Positions 44,581-50,015 of a DNA stretch of 50,015 nucleotides are shown here, piece by piece. The position numbers and the translations under genes were made by a program. The stretch lies in contig WFNF01000021.1 of assembly GCA_015488775.1 (NCBI GenBank), positions 1 through 50,015 of the forward strand. The letters run 5' to 3'. The stretch is from Helicobacteraceae bacterium. GTDB lineage: Bacteria; Campylobacterota; Campylobacteria; Campylobacterales; Sulfurimonadaceae. Position 1 is the first letter of the stretch, and the number at the start of each line of letters is the position of its first letter. The notes beneath the pieces are model-generated. The model searched no databases and was not told where the DNA came from. It saw nothing but the letters and a program-made list of their open reading frames with translations.

Positions 44581-45825
44581 ATGAATCAAACGGCGTTATC
44601 CAACTTTTTTAAAGATAGAAAAGAGGCATGGATAAAAAAGAACTTGAAAACTTCTATGAATGAAGATGAAGTTTTTGAGTTGAAACTTAAGTGTGAAAAA
44701 CTTTTTTCACTACAAGAGTGGTTACCAAATGCTTCATCTCGTGCAAAACAGATTTCTATGGCTACCCATCCGTGTACATTTTCACATCCATCTTCTAGAA
44801 AAAATAAAAATGGATATGTAAATCCAATTATTTTTCAGGCTAAAAAAAGAGAAGATGGATATTTGCATAGTGGTAATGTAGATGTTAAAGTGGATGCCTT
44901 AGGTAATGCAGCAGCATTAGATGTATATAAGTTTTTGACACTTAAAATGGATGATGGTTTAGAATTAATTGAACATATTAAACAAGATTCTAATATAGCT
45001 AAAGAACTATTGTCAATTAAAAATATATCATATACTGAGCTTAAAAAAGGCTTTTTAGAGATGATTGAAGAGTCTACTGATAGTGTCACAAGTTTGCGAA
45101 TCAAGCAGGTGTACTTTCCATTAGAAAATGAATACCATTTACTTTCTATACTAACAAATTCTGGAATTATGTATCACCTCAGACATAAACTTGATGAGAT
45201 GAGATTTTCAGATGAAGTAAAAGATTTAAGAGATAAAAAAAAGAAAAAAGAGTATTCTGATGATAGTTTTATAGAGATATACAACTTAACAACTATTGGT
45301 TATGGTGGAACTAAACCTCAAAATATTAGTGTATTGAATAATCAAAATGGAGGTAAAGCACATTTACTACATTCTATGCCTCCTTTAATTAATAAAAGAG
45401 ATATTTATTTCCCCAAGAAGAATTTTTTTACAGATTCTTTACGCTTATGGGATTTTAAAGAGAGCTTTCTTGCTTTGGATAGTATTATAAAAACAGATTA
45501 TAATAATAAAAATATTCGTGAGGGTAGGGAGTATAGATATGAAGAGATAATTGAAAAAATTATTTATAAAATGTATTTAATTAGAGAGGTTGCGGATGAA
45601 CAATACTATGAAAAAACTTCTATGTTGAAAGCTCATCAAAAAATTTGGTTATTAGATAGTGAAAAGCGAATAGATAGTGATGAATGGTTGGATAAACTTT
45701 TAAAAGAAACTACCTCTTGGTTTGTAAGGTCATTTGAAAAAAGTATAGGTAAGAAAGTGTATAACAAGTCTGAAATAGATAACTTTAAAGATATTTTGGA
45801 AAAAAATAAAGAGGCATTTAGATGA
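44581..45825 (+). CDS. csy1: Type I-F large subunit Csy1 (Cas8f)
   Basis: 414 residues, length normal for Cas8f. Typical segments are WLPNASSRAKQISMATHPCT, HPSSRKNKNGYVNPI and GGTKPQNISVLNNQNGGKAH near the middle. In the Csy complex it pairs with Cas5f at the crRNA 5' end and reads the CC PAM. A very strong GGAGG lies 6-11 nt before the ATG. The transcript begins at the promoter at 44455-44483. Ends in a 4-nt overlap with csy2. Confidence 0.95.
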   Translation: MNQTALSNFFKDRKEAWIKKNLKTSMNEDEVFELKLKCEKLFSLQEWLPNASSRAKQISMATHPCTFSHPSSRKNKNGYVNPIIFQAKKREDGYLHSGNVDVKVDALGNAAALDVYKFLTLKMDDGLELIEHIKQDSNIAKELLSIKNISYTELKKGFLEMIEESTDSVTSLRIKQVYFPLENEYHLLSILTNSGIMYHLRHKLDEMRFSDEVKDLRDKKKKKEYSDDSFIEIYNLTTIGYGGTKPQNISVLNNQNGGKAHLLHSMPPLINKRDIYFPKKNFFTDSLRLWDFKESFLALDSIIKTDYNNKNIREGREYRYEEIIEKIIYKMYLIREVADEQYYEKTSMLKAHQKIWLLDSEKRIDSDEWLDKLLKETTSWFVRSFEKSIGKKVYNKSEIDNFKDILEKNKEAFR

Positions 45826-46706
45826 GTAATTCTATAAAAAAACTTATTGTATTGCCACATATAAAAGTTCAAAATGCAAACGCGTTGTCAAGCCCTTTTA
45901 CTATTGGTATTCCAGCTTTAACGGCTTTTTTAGGTGCTACTCATAATTTGCAAAGGCTTTTAAATCAGAGTGGCTTTAATGATTTTATTGTACATTCTAC
46001 TGGTATAGTTGTTCATTCTGCTGATTTACAAACTCATAAGGGTTCAGGTGATTTCGTACACTCAATAATAGGTACAGGTAATCCTTTGGATAAAGATGGA
46101 AAACGTTCAGCTTTTATAGAGGAAGCAAGAATTCATTTAGATGTTTCACTTGTTCTTGAATATAGTGGAATAGCTAGAGATGAAAAAGAGATAGTTTTAG
46201 AAAAGATTTCTCAAAAACTTTATAAAATGCGTTTGGCTGGTGGAGATATAATGGGTTTTAGAGAGCCAACCTATGCTACTGTTAAAAAAGGTAGTGATGA
46301 TATGAAGTTTTTGTGTAAAAAACTTATGCCTGGATTTGTACTTGTAGAGCGACGAGAATTGATGTTGGAGATGATGAGTAAGGGTCAAGATGCAATAGAA
46401 TCCTTAATTCATTATCTTGGAGTACATAATAGTTGTGAATCTAATGAAGAGGGTGTGATTTGGCATCAAAAAAGAGCAACTTCTGGATGGATTGTACCTT
46501 TAGCTGTAGGGTTTCAAGGTATTAGTGATATTGGTTTTGCAAAAAATCAAAGAGATGAAGATACTCCACATCGGTATGCTGAGAGTATAGTTACTTTGGG
46601 TGAGTTTAAAATGGCATACAAAATTACATCTTTAGATGAGATGTTATGGGTCTATAGATTTGATAAAGAAAATGCTCTTTATCAATGTACACAACAAAAA
46701 TTATAA
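45822..46706 (+). CDS. csy2: Type I-F Csy2 (Cas5f)
   Basis: 294 residues, RAMP-fold Cas5f. Recognised by KLIVLPHIKVQNANALSSPF at the start, the following FTIGIPALTAFLGATHNLQR and IVHSADLQTHKGSGDFVH. It caps the 5' handle of the crRNA with Csy1. ATGA overlap with csy1 and 10-nt gap to the csy3 start. Confidence 0.95.
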   Translation: MSNSIKKLIVLPHIKVQNANALSSPFTIGIPALTAFLGATHNLQRLLNQSGFNDFIVHSTGIVVHSADLQTHKGSGDFVHSIIGTGNPLDKDGKRSAFIEEARIHLDVSLVLEYSGIARDEKEIVLEKISQKLYKMRLAGGDIMGFREPTYATVKKGSDDMKFLCKKLMPGFVLVERRELMLEMMSKGQDAIESLIHYLGVHNSCESNEEGVIWHQKRATSGWIVPLAVGFQGISDIGFAKNQRDEDTPHRYAESIVTLGEFKMAYKITSLDEMLWVYRFDKENALYQCTQQKL

Positions 46707-46716
46707 GGAAAATAAA

Positions 46717-47721
46717 ATGGCAAAAATTAAAGTAGCATCTGTGTTAAGTTTTGAAAAGAAATTGGTTCCATCTGATGGATATATGTATGGTACATCTTGG
46801 GATAATCGTAGTAAATGTACTCCTTTACATCTAATAGAAAAATCTGTACGTGGTACAATTTCAAATCGCTTAAAACCAGCGATTAAAAATGATCCTTTAA
46901 AGTTAAATGCTGAGGTGGAAAAAGCAAACCTGCAAACTGTAGACTTCTGTTCTCTTTCTCCTGAACAAGATACTCTGAAATTAAGTTTTAGTTTAAAAAT
47001 TTTAGGTTCTGTTGCACCTTCAGCTTGTAATAGTTCAGAATTCAAAAAAAGCTTACATATTGCATCAAAAAAATATATAAAAAATAATGGTTTTACTGAA
47101 CTTGCTAAAAGGTATGCTTTAAATATTGCAAATGCAAGATTTTTATGGAGAAATAGGGTGGGTGCAGAGAATATTGAGGTGCATGTAAAGTTTAATGATA
47201 CATCGTTGACCTTTGATGCTTTAAAATTTAATACTAAGTCTATGGAGTGTGAAGACAAAGATCTACTTTCTTTAGGTGAAAAAATTGCAGCAACCTTAGC
47301 AAGTGAAGATGATTTTTTATTGTTAGACATAGAATGTTTTGCTAAGATTGGCAAGGCTCAAGTAGTTTATCCAAGCGAAGAACTAGTTTTGGATAAAGGT
47401 AAAGCACAAAAAAGTAAAATCCTTTATTCAGTAAATAATATTTCAGCTATGCATGAACAAAAAATTGGTAATGCTTTAAGAAGTATTGATACTTGGTATA
47501 AAGCTTATGATACAGATGATAGTGCTGGTGCTATTGCCGTTGAACCTTATGGTGCAGTTACAAATTTAGGTATAGCATACAGGACGCCCAAAGATAAACA
47601 AGATTTTTTTACACTATTTGATAAATTTGCAACTGGTGAAAATCTTGAGAGAATTGAAGACGAGCATTATGTTATGGCAGTACTAATTCGTGGTGGTGTA
47701 TTTGGCGAAAGTGCAAAGTAA
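46717..47721 (+). CDS. csy3: Type I-F backbone Csy3 (Cas7f)
   Basis: 334 residues from the ATG at 46717, which has AAGGAA at 46705-46710. A longer frame from 46636 would overlap csy2 by 71 nt and has no ribosome site. Cas7f marks: KVASVLSFEKKLVPSDGYMY, GTSWDNRSKCTPLHLIEKSV, and LRSIDTWY near the end. Copies of it line the crRNA spacer, one per six bases; a 20-nt guide would therefore hold about two fewer than a 32-nt one. Confidence 0.95.
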   Translation: MAKIKVASVLSFEKKLVPSDGYMYGTSWDNRSKCTPLHLIEKSVRGTISNRLKPAIKNDPLKLNAEVEKANLQTVDFCSLSPEQDTLKLSFSLKILGSVAPSACNSSEFKKSLHIASKKYIKNNGFTELAKRYALNIANARFLWRNRVGAENIEVHVKFNDTSLTFDALKFNTKSMECEDKDLLSLGEKIAATLASEDDFLLLDIECFAKIGKAQVVYPSEELVLDKGKAQKSKILYSVNNISAMHEQKIGNALRSIDTWYKAYDTDDSAGAIAVEPYGAVTNLGIAYRTPKDKQDFFTLFDKFATGENLERIEDEHYVMAVLIRGGVFGESAK

Positions 47722-47727
47722 ATAATA

Positions 47728-48291
47728 ATGAAATACTATATAGATATTAAACTCCTAAATGAAGGTGAAATTAGTTTAGGATTTTTATGGAAAAAAGTTT
47801 ATGCGCAAATTCATCTAGCTTTAGTTGAAATAAATAATGAGAGTATAGCACTCTCTTTTCCAAATTATGGTACAAAAATTTTTCCTATGGGTGAGTGTTT
47901 AAGGATATTTGCTAACGATAAAGAAGATTTGATAGATTTAAAATTAGATACTTGGTTAGAACGTCTAAAAGATTATCTTTGTATGGGTGAAATTTTGGCA
48001 ATACCAAAAACAGATAAATTTGTACAATTTAAACGAAGACAGTTTAAAGCAAATTTATTGAAAAGAGCAGAGAAACAAGCATTAAGACGAGGAATAAGTG
48101 TTGCTGATGCATTAAAACACTATGAAGGTATGGAAGATAAAAGTTCTAAACTTCCATTTATTATGGTAAAAAGTTTATCTTCTGATCAAGAGTTGAAACT
48201 ATTTATAGAAAAAATAGATTTTGATAGTGAAGTTGAGGGTACTTTTAATACTTATGGCTTAAGCAAAACAGCAACAGTGCCTTGGTTTTAG
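47728..48291 (+). CDS. cas6f: crRNA-processing endoribonuclease Cas6f (Csy4)
   Basis: 187 residues. The catalytic His29 is in its usual place (VYAQIHLALVEI), the RNA-binding Arg-rich helix follows (KANLLKRAEKQALRRG) and the C-terminus YGLSKTATVPWF is diagnostic for the family. It cuts the repeat after the stem-loop and stays bound to the hairpin. Six nt separate it from csy3. Its stop codon is the first three bases of the palindrome at 48289. Confidence 0.96.
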   Translation: MKYYIDIKLLNEGEISLGFLWKKVYAQIHLALVEINNESIALSFPNYGTKIFPMGECLRIFANDKEDLIDLKLDTWLERLKDYLCMGEILAIPKTDKFVQFKRRQFKANLLKRAEKQALRRGISVADALKHYEGMEDKSSKLPFIMVKSLSSDQELKLFIEKIDFDSEVEGTFNTYGLSKTATVPWF

Positions 48292-48333
48292 GAATATATT
48301 CCTAAATATATGCTAATATATAGAATACATTCC
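48289..48333. promoter_or_regulatory. Two similar palindromes before the ATPase gene
   Basis: TAGGAATATATTCCTA (48289-48304) is a perfect 16-bp palindrome. AGAATACATTCC (48322-48333) copies its inner 12 bp with two changes. Their centres are 31 bp apart, about three helix turns, so both face the same side. They lie 18-62 nt before the ATPase ATG and could be a paired operator, or the first could end the csy transcript. Confidence 0.5.
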
Positions 48334-48350
48334 AGATAAATGGAGAAAAT

Positions 48351-49628
48351 ATGGAATCAATTCTATTAGAAGATAATCCTCATTGGGTAAATTCTGAAGC
48401 ATATACTGATTTTTCTAAAAGAGAGATTCTAGATAAAGCCCTTGCTTTTTTAAAACCTAAAGAGGTTTTAGCCCTTATTGGGGCTAGGCGTGTTGGTAAA
48501 AGTACCTTGGCAAAACTGATGATAAATGAACTTATAAAAAGTGGTGTTATGGCACAAAACATCTTTTTTATTAACCTAGAAAAGCCTTTTTTTATACCAT
48601 ATAAAAATGATGCTGCTTATCTTGAAAAGATATATATAGAATTTTTAAAACTTGCACAACCACAAGAGGATAAAAAGATATATTTTTTTATAGATGAGAT
48701 ACAAATCTTTCAAAATTGGGAAGTATTTATAAAGTCTAGATATGAAAACTCAAATATAAAGTTTGTTATAACAGGTTCTAACTCCTCACTTTTAACCTCA
48801 AATTATGCTACTTTGTTAACAGGAAGAGTTTTAAAACTTAGAGTTCATAGTTTTAGTTTTATAGAGTTCTTAATTTATAAAAATATAGATATATCATCAA
48901 ACATACAAGTTGTAAAAAACAGTATAACTATACAAAAGGCTCAAGATGAGTATATGAAGTGGGGAGGGTACTTTTCTGTTATATCTAATGACAATATAGA
49001 GATAAAAAAAGAGATTTTAAAAAACATAGCAGAAGATATTATACTTAAAGATATAGTCCCTTGTTACAACATAAAAAACTCCAAGATTATAAGAGATCTT
49101 TTTTACTATGTTGTATCTAACGCAACAAGCATACTCAACTACAGTTCATTAGCTAAAAAGTTGTCTTGTGATGCTAAGATGATTAAAGAGTATACTGGGT
49201 ATTTTGAAGATAATTTTTTGATTACATTAATCTCAAAAAAACATAACAAATTAAGTGAAACTATAAAATCTTCAAAAAAGATTTATCTAAATGATAATGG
49301 ATTTTTAAATTTAGGTATAAGTCCACAAAGAAACTTAGGCACTGCTTTAGAAAATATGGTTTTTACCTTTTTAAATGAAAATGGTGAAGATATATATTAT
49401 ATTAGAGATAACAAAGAGATAGACTTTATATATAAAAATAATCTGATTCAAGTCTCTTACAACATAGACAACGAAGATACAAAAAAAAGAGAACTAAGTG
49501 CATTAAAGTTTTATGAAAACACTAAATGTAAATCTCTACTTATAACAAAAGATACTGATCAGAAAGTAGATAATGTAGAGATTATTAGTTTTTACAAGTT
49601 TTCACTGCAAAAAAACCTTTATTTTTAA
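48351..49628 (+). CDS. AAA ATPase with DUF4143 domain
   Basis: 425 residues. P-loop ATPase domain at about 30-190: Walker A IGARRVGKSTL, Walker B IYFFIDEIQIF, sensor FVITGSNSSLL and the arginine-rich GRVLKLRVHSFSFIEF. The C-terminal DUF4143 half (about 200-425) has LENMVFTFLNENG and NKEIDFIYKNNLIQVSY, similar to the PD-(D/E)xK fold but with Gln in place of the catalytic Lys, so nuclease activity is doubtful. These proteins are common and poorly understood. Its place between cas6f and the array, in the same direction, is unusual; GGAG lies 6 nt before the ATG. Confidence 0.88.
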   Translation: MESILLEDNPHWVNSEAYTDFSKREILDKALAFLKPKEVLALIGARRVGKSTLAKLMINELIKSGVMAQNIFFINLEKPFFIPYKNDAAYLEKIYIEFLKLAQPQEDKKIYFFIDEIQIFQNWEVFIKSRYENSNIKFVITGSNSSLLTSNYATLLTGRVLKLRVHSFSFIEFLIYKNIDISSNIQVVKNSITIQKAQDEYMKWGGYFSVISNDNIEIKKEILKNIAEDIILKDIVPCYNIKNSKIIRDLFYYVVSNATSILNYSSLAKKLSCDAKMIKEYTGYFEDNFLITLISKKHNKLSETIKSSKKIYLNDNGFLNLGISPQRNLGTALENMVFTFLNENGEDIYYIRDNKEIDFIYKNNLIQVSYNIDNEDTKKRELSALKFYENTKCKSLLITKDTDQKVDNVEIISFYKFSLQKNLYF

Positions 49629-49745
49629 GAGATGCAATAGCACCCTAAAAATAGGGCTAAAGTAAATGTATGATTTTTTTTGGTATAATTTGCTTTAGGA
49701 GCTATTGAGCTCGATATATTGGTAACTTTAGCCAAAATATTTGCT
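49629..49745 (+). promoter_or_regulatory. CRISPR leader with extended -10 promoter
   Basis: AT-rich 117-nt stretch before the first repeat. It contains TGGTATAAT (49681-49689), an extended -10 box that would start the pre-crRNA about 50 nt before the array, with no good -35. Upstream is a CCCTA-AAAA-TAGGG hairpin (49643-49656) that may end the ATPase transcript. A GAGCT-ATTG-AGCTC dyad follows at 49697-49710. No clear IHF site was seen. Confidence 0.65.
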
Positions 49746-50015
49746 GTAAACTACCGCACAGGTAGCTTAGAAATCGCTTGTTGTTTATAATAGTAGCATC
49801 AGGGTGTAAACTACCGCACAGGTAGCTTAGAAAAGCCGAAACTAGATAAGAGTATTAATGTTTACGTAAACTACCGCACAGGTAGCTTAGAAAAATAACT
49901 TCTGTCATCCTCAAAAGCTTGTAATGTAAACTACCGCACAGGTAGCTTAGAAAATTGCAGTATGATACTGTGTCAATGTATCATGGTAAACTACCGCACA
50001 GGTAGCTTAGAAAAA
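49746..50015 (+). CRISPR. Type I-F CRISPR array, leader-proximal end
   Basis: Five identical 28-nt repeats start at 49746, 49806, 49866, 49926 and 49986, with four 32-nt spacers between. The repeat begins GTAAA, has the stem-loop CTACCGCACAGGTAG and ends CTTAGAAA, a I-F repeat matching the linked cas6f. Orientation is leader to array in the + direction, so these are the most recent spacers. The array continues past the window. Spacer 4 (49954-49985) contains a self-complementary ATGATAC/GTATCAT. No match of any spacer inside the window was noticed. Confidence 0.98.

Noticed and set aside
46636-46716. N-terminal extension of csy3 by 27 residues
   Set aside because: It overlaps csy2, lacks a ribosome site, and the family N-terminus begins at the ATG at 46717 with AAGGAA before it.
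46701-47354. Long open frame antisense to csy3
   Set aside because: 217 codons but fully inside csy3, composition of a shadow frame, no ribosome site and no recognisable domain.
48322-48333. Second target of the mini-array guide on the minus strand before the ATPase gene
   Set aside because: The minus strand reads AATGTATT, an 8-base seed match, but it is preceded by GG in place of CC and matching stops after 8 bases. Likely chance in AT-rich DNA.

Overview
The window looks like a chromosome segment of a free-living, low-GC Campylobacterota (epsilonproteobacterium), most like Sulfurimonas or a close relative. The evidence is the very AT-rich sequence, TAAAAT/TATAAT-type promoters in T-rich DNA, the conserved gene strings pyrD - M16 protease - dapA - SDR and pyrH - rpoZ - spoT - tyrS, and a FliN/FliO pair with the FliO form seen in this phylum. 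This is inferred from gene content; no database search was possible.

Layout. 1-8,000 (mostly minus): end of a possible phosphofructokinase, an arylamine N-acetyltransferase, a small flagellar/chemotaxis cluster (fliO, fliN, cheX-like), then a LuxR-type regulator and a complete Lap-type type I secretion system (HlyD adaptor, LapB ABC transporter, TolC). 8,100-15,200 (minus): methyltransferase, yggS, rseP, pgsA, then FabL-like enoyl-ACP reductase, dapA, M16 peptidase, pyrD. 15,300-25,350: chorismate mutase-like protein, thioredoxin-fold protein, DUF302 protein, pyrH-rpoZ-spoT-tyrS, flavin oxidoreductase, cell-wall amidase, a receiver/PAS-like regulator and cheV. 25,450-34,650 (plus): a tightly packed run of an RND efflux pump, its adaptor, a cytosolic molybdopterin oxidoreductase, argD, a TolC protein, a MidA-like methyltransferase and thiS. 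34,900-37,160: a monohaem cytochrome c, argH and an OsmC protein.

37,160-50,015 is an accessory region: a structure-rich intergenic stretch, a GNAT acetyltransferase with a 52-residue basic partner ORF, an asparagine synthetase, and a complete type I-F CRISPR-Cas system (cas1, cas2-3, csy1/cas8f, csy2/cas5f, csy3/cas7f, cas6f), followed by a AAA/DUF4143 ATPase, a leader and the start of a CRISPR array that runs off the window (five identical 28-nt repeats, 32-nt spacers).

The main discovery candidate lies in the 237-nt gap between cas2-3 and csy1. Two degenerate copies of the I-F repeat flank a 20-nt pseudo-spacer. That spacer matches 17 of 20 bases, with the first 11 exact, to a sequence 69 nt downstream. 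The matched site has the canonical I-F PAM (CC) on its 5' side and sits at the predicted start point of a good sigma70 promoter (TTGACT - 17 nt - TATTAT) for the csy operon. Two of the three mismatches fall at positions 12 and 18, the every-sixth bases that are flipped out and not read in Cascade complexes. This is the architecture of a Cas-regulating RNA (CreR-like guide), by which the Csy complex would repress its own operon and sense mature crRNA supply. The target also continues into a worn third repeat, so target and guide may both derive from a tandem duplication in a decayed mini-array.
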